A stretch of DNA of 64,000 bases from Diphasiastrum complanatum (taxonomy: Eukaryota > Streptophyta > Lycopodiopsida > Lycopodiales > Lycopodiaceae), in NCBI GenBank assembly GCA_029204225.1, contig CM055102.1, forward strand, positions 17,198,223-17,262,222, read 5' to 3'. The translations under genes were made by a program, and so were the position numbers. Below the pieces are notes generated by a model, which made no database searches, had not been told where the DNA came from, and was given only the letters and a program-made list of their open reading frames with translations. Positions 45,062 through 56,160 of this stretch are shown piece after piece. The first letter of the stretch is position 1. Every line of letters starts with the position of its first letter.

Positions 45062-46505
45062 TATCTTGTTAAAATATTTCTTCTTCGAGGATTTTCTGAG
45101 CTTCGTCGAAGATTTCTATTCAGGTTTTGAGGAGCCTTTGCTTCTCGTTGTGACTTTGAATATCTTCTGTCTTCGCCAATTTTTCTTCAATAACGTCAAT
45201 CCTCTGCACAACAGCATCAGTCAAAGCTTTTGCTTTCGAGTCTGCAACAAGTTGGTGTTGCTACATACTGATATTTGGGTCGCGGCTTCTGTGGCTGAGG
45301 GCAGTCACCAGAATACTTGTGGCCAGGCTCTCTGCAATTCGAGCATAACGATACATAACCAATCGGCTTTCGTGGTTGAGGACAGTGATATGTCCCGGCT
45401 CTCCACAGTTGTAACAGTTGTCCGAAACTGGTTTAGTCGCGATTTGAGAATTTGTTGGTCCAACAAATTCAGGAGGATTATGTCTTCTTGGTGCGAACTT
45501 GGGTCTGTCCTACTGGGTTGATGCTGCAGTACCCCGTACATAGTTAGTAGTCGCATTATTTTGAAAAATAAAAAGTACCTCATGGGCAAGATCTTTAATA
45601 TACTTGAGATTCACAGTGGTGCAGTCTTCCTTAGTGTGTCCAGAAGTTCCGCATTTCGTACACCACATTCCTGAGTTGGAAGAAGTTCATCATTTATTCT
45701 TTCTCTCTCCTTTATCAGCTTTTGATTCTGATGAATCGCTGCTTTCGGACTCCGAGCTTGAAGAACTAGTACTTGAGTCAGAACCTGAATCATCATCGCT
45801 ATCACTGGAATCAGCTTTAGACTTACGAGATCTTTTAGTTGAGCATCGCTTTCGTGCTAATTTCGAGGTCTCAAAATTTTCGGCACTAGCTATTACTGCT
45901 GCTCAAGAGGTCATGTCCCCTTGTCTACAATACCAATCAATCTTTGGTGGTAAACCAGTCAAAAATCATTTGATCTGCATATCAACGGGATATACACCGG
46001 TTAGTTTTCCTATAAGATTTTTAATCTTTCGTGTATATTTGTGAAGAGATTTTTTACTCTTCTTCTGAACATTGTTCAGACGTCCGAGAATTCTAGATTT
46101 ATAACCGATTTCTTTGAACTAGTTCAGAAACGCATCTTTCAGCAGGTACCAGGTTCCTACACGGCCTGGTTCAACTTGACTGTACCATATGCACGTCTGG
46201 TTTCTTAGTAGACCAGGGAAGATTCGAAGTTTATCTATATCAGTTCCTTCGTTATTTGCATTAGCAATTGACTCAAATTGCAAGACATAGCTATTTGCAT
46301 CATCGGAAGGAGTCCCTTTAAAATAATCGTACTTAATTTTTGAGATAGAAGTGAAACGTGCAGCAGGACCCTCCATACCGAAGCTAATTAGGAGTTCAAG
46401 TAACTGAGCAGCGATTTCGTCTAGATTTTTTCGACTAGTACTCTCACTCTGTCTTTGTAAAAATTCCTCTCTAAGCTTATGGTTTCATTCTAATCGGGAT
46501 TCTCT
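45062..46505 (-). pseudogene. Gypsy C gag with three zinc knuckles
   Basis: Starts near 46500. Capsid: ISKIKYDYFKGTPSDDANSY, VLQFESIAN and LLRNQTCIWYSQVEPGRVGTW (46376-46119). Knuckles follow: CTKCGTSGHTKEDC (about 45640, complete), CYNCGEPGHITVL (about 45400, last Cys lost) and CSNCREPGHKYSGDC (about 45320, complete with one extra spacer residue). Several stops and frame changes. A Ser/Glu/Asp-rich spacer lies at 45800-45700. Confidence 0.8.
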
Positions 46506-46570
46506 ATTTGACATTTACTAGAGATGGAGATGGATGTGTCAGAACTTTTATAACTTTTCTAAACTATCCC

Positions 46571-46589
46571 TGGAAACGACGCCAAAAAT
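46571..46589 (-). promoter_or_regulatory. Primer-binding site of gypsy C (putative)
   Basis: Minus strand TTGGCGTCGTTTCCAGGGA resembles the TGGCGCCGTTGCCGGGGA class of plant gypsy primer sites, with mismatches. The LTR would end ...ATATACCA just upstream. Confidence 0.55.
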
Positions 46590-48335
46590 TGGTATATGTC
46601 GTACTATACCAACAAGGTTAATATAGACTTTGTAGTAAATAGTGTCGTTCCCATAGAGGACAGCGTTAGAAAGTTATGTATTTGGTACAATTTATAACAA
46701 ATGGTTTCAAGTGTTATTCTGATTGTCGACAAACATTAGAAAGTAACCAGTATTACTTGTATTTGGGGAATGTAATAATTTCAGAACAACAATCTGGCCT
46801 CTATCAAATCGAATGAAACGCGTTCTACAGATGAGATGCTATCAGAGTAGTACAACAATGCTACACTCTAGCTGATTAAGATGTCAACAGAGAATCGAGA
46901 AATGTTTGCTATATTCATGGCTGTGCAGACAATTAATTAATCGCGTTCGCGAACTATTCATTTCTAGACAGAAGTCCTCAACAACTTAAGTCCAAATTAA
47001 AGGTTAAAGAACACAAATAGTTTTAGAGCACGTTAGAAACTTATGTCAATTACAATCAGGAACACAGATCAAAGACTCAATTCTTCAGACAGGGAGTGTC
47101 ATCTCATATGTATACATACAATTTTATTCAATGATCGTGCTAGACTGTACCAAAGATAGTCGTTATTCGAGTGCCGAAAGGAAAGTATTCGCGACAGATG
47201 AATAAGATTATTTTAAGACAGTTCTTTAGAGCATGCTTTACGGATACACAACAAATGACTGTAATGCACTAGAGAGTTTGTCTGATCAGAGAGTAATTCA
47301 TGTAATGCGTTAGAGATTGCTAGTAGACTCAAGATCACTCACACTCAACAGTGTGGAGAACAGAGATAAGAGAGAATAACTCTCAACACTCTATTCACTT
47401 CTTCAACCTCTTACATATGCATAAACTCTTCTCTCTCGATGCTCGAGACTGAAGTGTGAGATCAATATATGTTCTACGGGACGAACAAACACACCTCTAA
47501 AACAACAGGTGCGTCGCTCTCATGAAAAGGTCCAGTTAACAATTAGATTGATAATAAGTTCTATTATACCATAAGAGGTATATTTAACTAAGAGTTAAGA
47601 TTACTCTAGTTTAACATGTCTTTCCATGTCTAGTCGTTTCGCGTGGACGACCTTGTAAAGGTTATTCAAGACAATGTCTTTCTTTTTAAAGGTCTTGTTT
47701 TTAATTGCAAGGCAAATACTTAGGAGATATATTCCCAAAAAATGACTTAGGCCTCTTCATGATTTATACTTATCCAGCTCATATCTCCATTTTCGAGTAT
47801 ATCATGCCATATTTATGTTGATATTCTTTAACAATAAAGTGGCATCACACATTCTTTGCTTGGAGAATTTGGCAATTCTTAATCTCACGGTTATTGCGCT
47901 TGCAATACCTGCAAAACATCTTTTGCTTCGACTGTGGATTTGATGACTGTTCTTGACTTTGAGTCGAGCCTTTGTTGACATATAGAACCTAAGAAGAGGA
48001 AGTAGACAAAAGGTCTTGACTTCTTCTCATTAGAGGAGTTCTCAATATCAAAAAGACCCTTTGTAAAGATACTTTTATTTTTTTTCTTTAGTTTCGACCG
48101 TCACCAGGCCCAATCAAAATGTATAGATTTGAAATCTATGTAACGTAGTTCAAATGAACTAAAAAATAAAAATGCAATATAGAAAACTTTGAAATTTGTG
48201 TCCGGGCAGCATGGAAGTATCTCATTGGTTTCTTCTTCCTGCCCGACACGTGCTAATCTGTCCGACGTCAAGTTAAATTTACTTGACTATGCTGGTTAGT
48301 ATAATGAAATTTTCTACCTATACTAGTTACAGTTA
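46590..48335 (-). repeat. LTR of gypsy C and adjoining sequence (outer end not resolved)
   Basis: It begins at the primer site and runs right without coding sequence. The outer LTR boundary cannot be set because the partner LTR is not in the window. Part of the right end may belong to the gene cluster that follows. Confidence 0.4.
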
Positions 48336-48347
48336 TAAAAATATACT

Positions 48348-49519
48348 ATGTACAGTTACATAAAATATGGTATACGCAGTAACTATGACTATGTTGGCAT
48401 TCACATTAGATTAAATGTGATACGAAAAATTGAAGTTAAGTATCATATCAAAGAGATTTTTGGCACCAAAGCCTTGAAAATAGCAATGGCAAGGAGACCC
48501 AGATCTACAATCGATTCTGTGATTCTTTACAATGAGAAAGATGAACCTGATAACTGGAAGCCAACAAAATATACGAAGAACTCATGGGTATTGCTGCATC
48601 CATCATCAAAGGGCAATTTTTGACAAAAGAAAAGAGCAAAAATGACTTACAAATCTTATTGGAAAGCAAAAATTTTGGAGTTTAAGACTACCCCGGGAGG
48701 TCAATCGATATCAGAAGTCTTAGTGCAACATGTATATATGCATTCAGAAATCAAAGTACATGATATCAATCCTCATGATCATCAAAAATGTAATTGTAAG
48801 TATATCAAAACATATGCACTCTACAACAATCATAGATAATTTCCTTTATTGATGCTCTTCAGATTATGATGTAAATGCTTCAACATTATTTTTTTCTTTC
48901 AGATTAATATCCATCATGCATAAGTGAATGGGAGCCCGCACAATCACTTGCAAGAATATTAGACGTGATTCACTCTGATGTTGGAAAGCTGCAATACAGA
49001 GGAAGAAGTCTAAAGGAGCTTGCAGATTGTGGTATCTATTTTTATGAATTTTTATATACGCCACAAACAAATGGAAGTTTTGGCAAGCTCGAAGCAATTC
49101 CATTGCCTAGTTTTCAAAGTGATGAGTGGCCTACTCCTGACAACATTGTTTCTGAATCCTTGAGATGCAAGCTACTCATTGATATTAGAAATGCTATGAA
49201 GATAAGCACAGGCTCGAAAATTGTTCACCTAAGTTGGTTGATCTCATTGCATATATTTGTTGATTTTTTCTCGAGTGCTAGTGTTCGTAGGACACGAACT
49301 TTATTTGTTTGCAAGGATTTATCAGATGAGACTTTGTCAGATCTCATGGATCAAGGCTGGGATAGTAAAACAAATAATGACATAGAATGCAGGATTAAAA
49401 AGTCCTCAATGATCTTTCGTTATCATATCGAAAGCAAATGTTCAGTCTCACATTTAGCTACCAGAGATACAAGAAAATTGAAGGTACATGGCTACCACTG
49501 GATCAAGACTTTGAATTAA
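48348..49519 (+). pseudogene. Gene X: unknown protein, two exons, possible BAH-like N-terminal part
   Basis: A good internal start is ATG 48486 (MARRPRSTIDSVILYNEKDE). The frame has a TGA at 48621-48623, then MTYKSYWKAKILEFKTTPGG, QSISEVLVQHVYMHSEIKVHD. The YWKAKILEF...V-H-VY-HSEI pattern faintly recalls a BAH domain (inference, weak). A GT-AG intron spans 48796-48903 (donor GTAAGTATAT, acceptor TTTTTTTCTTTCAG); the phase fits exon 2, but a TAA lies right after the junction. Exon 2 then reads ISEWEPAQSLARILDVIHSD, QYRGRSLKELADCGIYFYEF and onward to a stop at 49519. No family recognised. Two in-frame stops suggest decay. Confidence 0.5.
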
Positions 49520-49919
49520 ATGGTCACACAAACTGAATGGAGATAAGCATTATCTACAATGAGGAATATTTGACTATGGTTGAGGTGGAAGAGCATTGAA
49601 AGCTTGATTTTATCAAAACAGAGCTCATGCTATTACAAACCAGTCTACCAATATATTCCAGATTTATCATCAACGGAAGACTAGTAAGTACTTTATGTTT
49701 GTAAGGGGTATCCAAAACAGAGGTAGCTATATTTACAGCATTATCAACAACAACGTTATCTACAATGGATTCCGGGTTAGGCTTCACAGAATCTAAAGGG
49801 TTAGGCTTCACTTTTTTAGGAGCACGCTTGGGGACTGTCTGCTTCTTATGAAGATCGGTCCAATCTACAGGAGTTGGTTTAGGAGCAGCAGGCTGAGATA
49901 CATGTAACCTACAGTACCT

Positions 49920-50289
49920 ATCCTCATCCTCATCAAGAGCTAAAAATCCTTGGGCATTATGGTAACCCTCTTGGAATGGATGGCAAGCAAAAAAGAATCC
50001 TAAAAAAAAAGGCTAATGTAATTTTCAGCAGCCTCCTGAAGGCACTGAAGAGCACTGGGTGTGAATCTAACCAGCTGTTCGAGATCATTTCTTGTTATGT
50101 TCCGGACAGCACAGTAGAATGGAGCTCTTGGGATCAACAAAGCTGTTGATCTCTGATACTTGCGTATTTCAGAGAGCCACCTGCTGCGGTTGCGCATTCT
50201 AGGTCTAGCGGGTGGTGTGATGGCAACCGCAGGGGATGAGGATGCGCCAGGAGAGAAGAAGTCTTCCTTGTCTGCTTTCTCCTATCCAT
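49920..50289 (-). pseudogene. Histone H3-fold gene, CENH3-like, intronless, with in-frame stops
   Basis: From ATG 50289 a short basic tail (MDRRK..., one frame change) leads to an H3 fold read from 50197. Landmarks align in order with H3/CENP-A: LSEIRKYQRSTALLIPRAPF (alpha-N; the LLIP-APF wording is CENH3-like), AVRNIT, loop 1 NDLEQLVRF one residue longer than canonical H3, ALQCLQEAAENYI (alpha-2), then DSFLLAIHSKRVTIMPKDF (loop 2 and alpha-3 start). TAG codons replace the residues expected to be Glu (after LFF) and Gln (49940-49942, after KDF). After RMRIG the similarity ends. A second frame stays open across the 3' half but has no H3 match. No introns, unlike most plant CENH3 genes. Non-functional as read. 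Confidence 0.8.
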
Positions 50290-51046
50290 GGACGTGTACT
50301 ATGTGATAGCGGACTTGTGCGTGACGGTTAGGATGAGCAGGGAGAGATGATAAAGAACTCACAAAGGACCGATATGCACAAACAGAATGTACGGTATATC
50401 AGACCTGTGCGAGCTGAATATCAGAGAGAACGATTAGTTTTGAGGAAAGACGCACAAGTGCGATATGGGGTGACACATAGGCAGACGTATCGGACTTGTG
50501 CGCATGGAAGGTGGTAGGAGAAATTTCGATTGTGAAGGACGCGCATAAGTGCGATATGCGGAGCCTAAAAAAAAGTGAAAAAAATTCATCGAAGTTTGTG
50601 ATTTTATATCGCGGTTTGCACGTGCAAAAGAATGTCCTGTCACACGTGTGAGAGTTGTACGATCAAATGCGAGAGCGACACATGTTGTCGAGCAAACGAA
50701 TGAACACACGACACGTGTCCAAGTGTCATTTCATATGTGTGTTGGTGTCACCTCACACGTGCCTGCGCCTTTAGTCGTGTCCTAAGTTCGTTGACCATAG
50801 GTGCAAAAATTTAGTATAAATGACACAAAAATCGATTAATTTTTTACCTTTTCCATTCTCGAAATTCGTGGCATATTGCCCTTGTGCGCGCTCATTGCCT
50901 TCCGTTTGCTTGCAACTGTACCTACTCGTGCACAAGTGCGATATTCGGTATCTGCCTGCCGTACATATCCCTCTTGTGCGCCATTTTGATAGTTAGTTTT
51001 GGTTCAGTTTTCCCTTGCACACAAGTGCGACATTCACATTACTGCC
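50290..51046. promoter_or_regulatory. Divergent intergenic region with about ten CACAAGTGCG-type motifs and G-box palindromes
   Basis: It lies between the starts of the H3-like gene (minus) and gene Y (plus). The motif GCACAAGTGCGATAT or its inverse recurs: forward at about 50451, 50541, 50930 and 51017; inverse (ACTTGTGCG or close) at about 50313, 50403, 50493, 50879 and 50971, plus a partial at about 50370. In the middle are four CACGTG cores in palindromic context: about 50614-50624, 50641-50650, 50711-50718 and 50752-50758. The pattern looks like a bidirectional promoter or a cluster of transposase-binding sites. Confidence 0.6.
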
Positions 51047-52318
51047 ATGGCCTCTTCCTCATCATCCTCACGAGATTCAGGCTTGAGTTCATTTCTTAGT
51101 GAATTTGGGATTACTGAAAACCTAGACTATTTTCACAGTCTATTCAGGCCATATCTACATGTTTTCATGACTACACAACCAAATTCTGACGTATTTTATG
51201 ACCATTATGTCAGATTCAGAGATATACTTAGTAAGCATGTTTTCTCCATAGGTCCACTCTAGTACATGCATTATACTGATCTTGTTCATTTCTTCCCAAC
51301 TTTCAGACATAGACTGGATAGAATGTTCACCAAACTGTTTGATTTTTTCAAAAGCAGTTCAATGTGTCCGTATTGCAACAAGAAATGTCGATTGGTTGAA
51401 TTTCAGAGTGGTTTTGTACTTTTCATGTTAGTTCAGATCCCAAATGATGATGAAGTTTCTGTTGTTGACCCTCCTTTTGCACCATCCTTTGTTCAGTTAG
51501 CTATTAAGAGTATCAGTCACTTTCTTATCGACACTCCTGAGAAGGGTAATGACTTTATTGATGTAAATACTGATGTTCTCCGGGATTCTTTCATTGGCCA
51601 AAATACATCTGATGATGAATCCAAATCTATGGAGAAGTCAAAATGTCTTTTCGATTTGTCTGTATATTATATTAATGACGATGTATATTTTACTATTGCT
51701 GATTTATGTAAATTTTTTGATTATCGTGAGGACGAGGTTCTATGTTTATTATCCGGCACAATTTTCGAATTCTCCGACTTTGTAGATTCTAAAACAAATG
51801 ACCTTGTTGTTGGTATTGATTTTGATGATGAGGAGGGACTTATGACCAGTGAAGAATGCCCAAATAAGACTTTATCAAATATAGCTGAGAATGGGCGAGG
51901 CAGATCATCCGATGAAGAATTCACGACATTTCAATCCTAGACATGCTTCCCTCGTCCATCATTAATGCATTTCACTAATGATTCCACTTCAGTACGTGGT
52001 CATTATATTGATCATCCTGATCTGGTTGTTGTTGATGATGAAGAATGTGTAAGTGTTTAATCTTCCTTGCATTTGAATATTTTCAATCACTAAATGTGTT
52101 TTTGCTAACATATTTCCTATTGCAGGATGCTCTCATAATAGATAATTTTGCTGTGAGACGAGATGGTTTCAGACAACATGCATCCTCGTTCCAGAGAGAC
52201 AGTGGACTGGGCACTATCTTAGGCATTTCTTGAAGAATGAGATCTGTATTGCTCATTCCAAGATGAGCCCAGTTGGGGAGAGTCTTATATTGGCAGTTAA
52301 AGCTTTAAAAACTATATG
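51047..52318 (+). pseudogene. Gene Y: unknown protein with CPYCNKKC knuckle, three exons
   Basis: ATG 51047 (MASSSSSSRDSGLSSFLSEF). Intron 1 is 51231-51306 (GTAAGC...TTTCAG); its phase does not rejoin the next long frame, so a frameshift or other splice form is implied. Exon 2 has FDFFKSSSMCPYCNKKCRLV, a possible zinc site, then an acidic, moderately hydrophobic stretch to a TAG at 51938-51940; codons continue in frame to intron 2, 52049-52125 (GTAAGT...TTGCAG). Exon 3 may end in FLKNEICIAHSKMSPVGESL near 52318 after another frame change. No family recognised. The splice signals are strong, which argues for a formerly spliced gene. Confidence 0.5.
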
Positions 52319-52344
52319 AAGATAAATGATCTTTTCTATTAATC

Positions 52345-53890
52345 TAACTTATGCATGAAGAGTGCAAACATGCACATTTTTTATGGGGATAGGCAGCACA
52401 GGCTTCCAGTTTGGATTTGCATATTCTCTAGTAATTTCTGTACTCCTAGTTACATCTTTTGCCATTTTCATGCAGTACAAACAAGGGTGTTTTGATGTAG
52501 CACCGTGAGAGACATTATACATACATTTCAATGTTTTCAAATCACCTGCTAAGTGTCATTCAACATTGAAGTCTCCAACTCCTGGAACGTTGAGAAGTCC
52601 TCCATCCATATGGTCCTTGATGATCCTAGGATAAGATGTCCTTGAGAATATCCATGATAATATATCATGATCATCTTTCTGCACCTACCCAAAGAATTAA
52701 TCAGACTTAGTTTACAATGTATTAATACTATTCAATAAATGTAATGTAATAATGAGGCTAGTTACCTGAAACACTGCCAACCACCATATATCATTTTTTG
52801 ACTGGACACTAAATCTGAAATCTTCTTGGTTCTCTGTTTGTGATAGAGCACCATTCATGAGAGTTATACTAACAATCTTCATCTTCTGCCCTTTCACAAC
52901 TTCTGACTTATCTAACTTAAGTACTATGATTATTTTGTCATTCACCTTTTCATAGGTTATATCATAGAATGTGACGATGTATCTCAGCAAGTAATTTAGA
53001 TCAATAAATAAATTGTTTGATGAATTATAGAATATCGATCTTCCATCATTTTCATACACCTCCTCAATATGAAATGGAGTTCCAGTGATCTTATGTATAC
53101 CTATGTTTAATATATCCCTCTCTTTCTTCAAGTGATATGTCCTAGGGATTGGGACTTTTCTAATTTGAACTTGCTTAAAAGCTTCTCTAATTAGTTTAAA
53201 TATTGTTGCATATGCTTCCCTACTAATACCTGCAAAATCACAAGCACCCTGAACTATAGTCTTATCTAAAAAACTATAGTCAAAGACTCTGCTATTTTAC
53301 ACTTTACATTTGAAATCCTATTGTTCATCATGATACGCTCAGTGGATTTGCAAGTCAATATTGTGCCCAATGACATTCCTAGTGAAGCATTGTCTTTAAT
53401 ATTCTGAGGAGCTACTAATGCAGATCTGCAAAAAAAATAGATAGTTAATAGAATATCACCATAGCTGAAATTAAATCCAAATGTCATTGAAAAACTTATA
53501 AAATTCAAAATATGCTTACTTGAATGCACGTATCCTTCTATTTCGATAACCTCCTTTTGAAAGCGTTTGAATATCCCTGCAACTTTGTCACTTTTGTTTC
53601 TTACTTTCAGCCTTCTTCTTTGCCAAATCCACATCCTTCAATAATTGTAAGTTTTCAATACGAATAGACTGCAAGACTGATTGCATTTGCTCTAGTTATG
53701 ATTTGATATTAATTGTTATCTTCTGTAATGATTCATTATTTTTTTTAAGTTGTTCATTTTCTTCTAACGTCTTTTGAAGATGACAATCTCTATTCTGACA
53801 ATAAGAGGATATCCGAATGAACTCACCTTCTAAAAAGCGAACTTTATTCATATGAAGTTTATTTTTCATGGTTTTGCAATCTTTCACAAT
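52345..53890 (-). pseudogene. Gene Z: putative DDE transposase with D...C(2)C signature, degenerate
   Basis: Start region: a coiled-coil-like stretch (QKTLEENEQLKKNNESLQK, 53887-53696). GT-AG introns lie at 53519-53426 (94 bp) and 52765-52679 (87 bp); both join compatible phases (RIRAFK/SALVAPQN; LAVFQ/KDDHDIL). The centre reads VQGACDFAGISREAYATIF, then LKLDKSEVVKGQKMKIVSIT (candidate first Asp). After the second intron comes AGDLKTLKCMYNVSHGATSK followed by HPCLYCM: an Asp, then C-x2-C some 20 residues on, as in the second-Asp region of Transib/RAG1- and CMC-type transposases. The third acidic residue and H-x4-H region were not found; the frame ends at 52345. In-frame stops include one before HLAGDL. 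Function is inferred, not proven. Confidence 0.5.
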
Positions 53891-55016
53891 ATCCTAGTAA
53901 TCCACTATGATTCCAGCCAGAATATGTGAGCACATATCTCTTCTCTTTTTGTTTCCGGTGTTACTTCTTCTTAAGTGGTTTCCGCTCTGGAAATCGAGTG
54001 TTTCTGCCCGTTTTCAAAAGCCAGTTCTATCTAGTTAGATCCTCTTGCTTAGAACTGTTTTCAGGCATGTTGTTTGTCAGTTTACCACTTGTATTCCCAA
54101 CCTGTCAGTGGGGTGAAACAGTTTCGTCCAATCCAGCTACATGCATTTACAATCCATGTAACCAATCCTTGCTCAATTCAGATTAGCGTTCTGAACAAGA
54201 GAGCAATCTGTGATTCTATCTACTAAATTACTCTAAGGAATCAAGGAACAATATGGCATCAAGATTAATCTACAGATCAAGCATCAAGAAACAAGAAAAC
54301 TAACTACCTAACAGCATACTAGCATTTCAAAAATCAAGAAATACCCATCTCTGGATTCTTTGAATACCCAAGAACAATTAAGGACATGATTGTTAGTGAA
54401 TATGCAAGAATTGAACCACAATCTCAGCCTATTTAGTTTACCTGGATGCTGAAACTACATAAACAATAAACAAGAAGACTAATCCACATCACATTTTACA
54501 TTGCAAGAAAGAAAACAGGAAATCTAGATTATTCCACAACCATAACAAAGAGATCAAGGCATGTTCATAGGAATTTCGCTCAAGACAATAGCCATGAACA
54601 AGGAGCTTCCAAATTGCCAATAACTCATGGAGGATTTTTTTGATTCATACAAGAGAAATGACAATACAATAAAAGCTCCCTCACAAGAGAGGGGGCCCCT
54701 TAAACAAGCAAGAGGGCTTCCCATGTGGAGCCTAAGTGGCAATTCCACTAGTTTAGAAATTACAAGTGGAAATAGCTCTTCCATTAGAGGTCACCGTCAA
54801 AAGATGGCTCACTCTACTTTATTTAAAAGGGGTCTACATTTAGTTACATTGCCTAGGAATGTCATTGGCTCATATTGGTTGTTCCTTTTCTAGGATTCAC
54901 CTTGTAAGCTCACATAGAAATAACCTGTAATCCTAGCTAGTAATCCTCGGCTCTTATGCTCGGCTCTCAGTTTCTTCTTGCTCTCCTCCTAAGACCTCCT
55001 CGGTCTTGGGTGAGAG
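53891..55016. other. Spacer right of the gene cluster
   Basis: ORFs at 53926-54186 and 54554-54893 have no domain. No clear terminal inverted repeat matching the left side of the cluster was found by eye. Confidence 0.35.
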
Positions 55017-56160
55017 ATGCTCTGTGTTTTAGCTTGGCTCGACATTTGGGGGATTCTCTGGAATCTGCTAACATCAGCCAAGTCTAGATATCATTCTAGG
55101 AGTAAGCACATTGAACTAAAGTATCACTATGTCAGAAGCAAAGTTCTTGACGAAGAGGTCAGATTGCAGTACGGTAGAATGCAAGATATGACAACAGATA
55201 TTTTTACCAAAGCATTAAGCTTGGATGCACATAGAAGGTTTTGTACAATACTAAGTCTAAAGGTCAAGGCATTCATGGATTCGGATTAAGGGGGAGTGCT
55301 GGATTATTCTCCTTCTTACTAATCGACTAATCGGTTTTTAATCTTCATCCAACTGTTTATCCAGTTCTGCAGATTTTCTCGTGTCTTTATACAGTCGGCA
55401 GAATTACATGTATTTTTACATAGTCTGTAGAAATACACGGAGTTTGACAACAATGTCATATTTTCTCTCTCTAGAAATCTGACAGTGTCACCTGTTAGGA
55501 ATCTCGTGTAAAAATGCATTGTCACCTTTTTCGCCCGTCAGGAATTACGAGTAAAAATGCAAAGTCATATTTTTCGTATTTTTTCATAGTGCCTCAAACA
55601 TTAAAGAAATGAGTTTGGCACAATGTGGGACTACTACAATATTAAGGACATGAGATTTTGCAACACTGTCATATTTCTTCAAAAACCGACATTTTCACTT
55701 TTTTGCAACACTGTTGTCTGTGGTAGTTTTAGTTCATTTATGCAGAGTGACAGTTTTAGTTCATTTATGCAAAAAACTATTTATGACAATTGTCGCCACT
55801 TATCAGCAATTATTTTTGAGAAGAAACTGAATGAATGCAACGGACTCCAGTCAATTGGCAATTGCATTTGAAAATCTAAATACTTAGTTTAAATCAGCTA
55901 TTCATACATCTCATTATCAATTATCAAGTAAAATAATTAATTAATATTGTGAATTGTGAGGGAGTTGAGTGTTATTACATGACGCTTCCTACGCTCTCTC
56001 TCATCAAGCAGATCATTCACAATCAGAAAGTATTGTTGTTAGCTCTCTATCAAGCATTCAAGCTTGAACTCTCTTGAGCATTCTAGCTCAATCTTTTAGA
56101 GATTTATTTTAGAGTTGCTATTGCACTACTACTTATTAGTAGAGTTGCTTATTTCAGACT
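55017..56160 (+). mobile_element. Copia RNase H end with polypurine tract and LTR
   Basis: RNase H tail YHSRSKHIELKYHYVRSKVL and MTTDIFTKALS (55085-55225) ends at the stop 55287-55289. The polypurine tract AAGGGGGAG is followed by an LTR starting TGCTGGATTATTC at 55297. The LTR probably continues beyond the repeated block at 55949-56160; its end is not resolved. Everything upstream of RNase H is missing. Confidence 0.75.
55949..56160 (+). repeat. Repeat shared with 62919-63115
   Basis: Begins TTGTGAATTGTGAGGGAGTTG and continues through GAGTGTTATTACATGACGC, GAAAGTATTGT, TTAGCTCTCTATCAAGC and GAGATTTATTTTAGAGTTGC. The right copy has the same order with about 10% differences, then a deletion. 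Most likely part of a copia LTR. Confidence 0.8.

Larger units (their letters stand above)
44507..46590 (-). mobile_element. Gypsy-type element C: primer site, gag and protease only
   Basis: On the minus strand, from right to left: LTR end at about 46590, primer-like site TTGGCGTCGTTTCCAGGGA, gag, zinc knuckles, then an aspartic protease. RT, RNase H and integrase do not follow; a copia RNase H fragment does. Confidence 0.7.

Noticed and set aside
49554-50030. Open frame crossing the H3-like 3' half (phrases GYHNAQGFLALDEDEDRY, KPNPLDSVKPNPES)
   Set aside because: It overlaps the clear H3 frame and matches no family; kept only as a remark. It could be a C-terminal extension after a frameshift, but nothing proves it.
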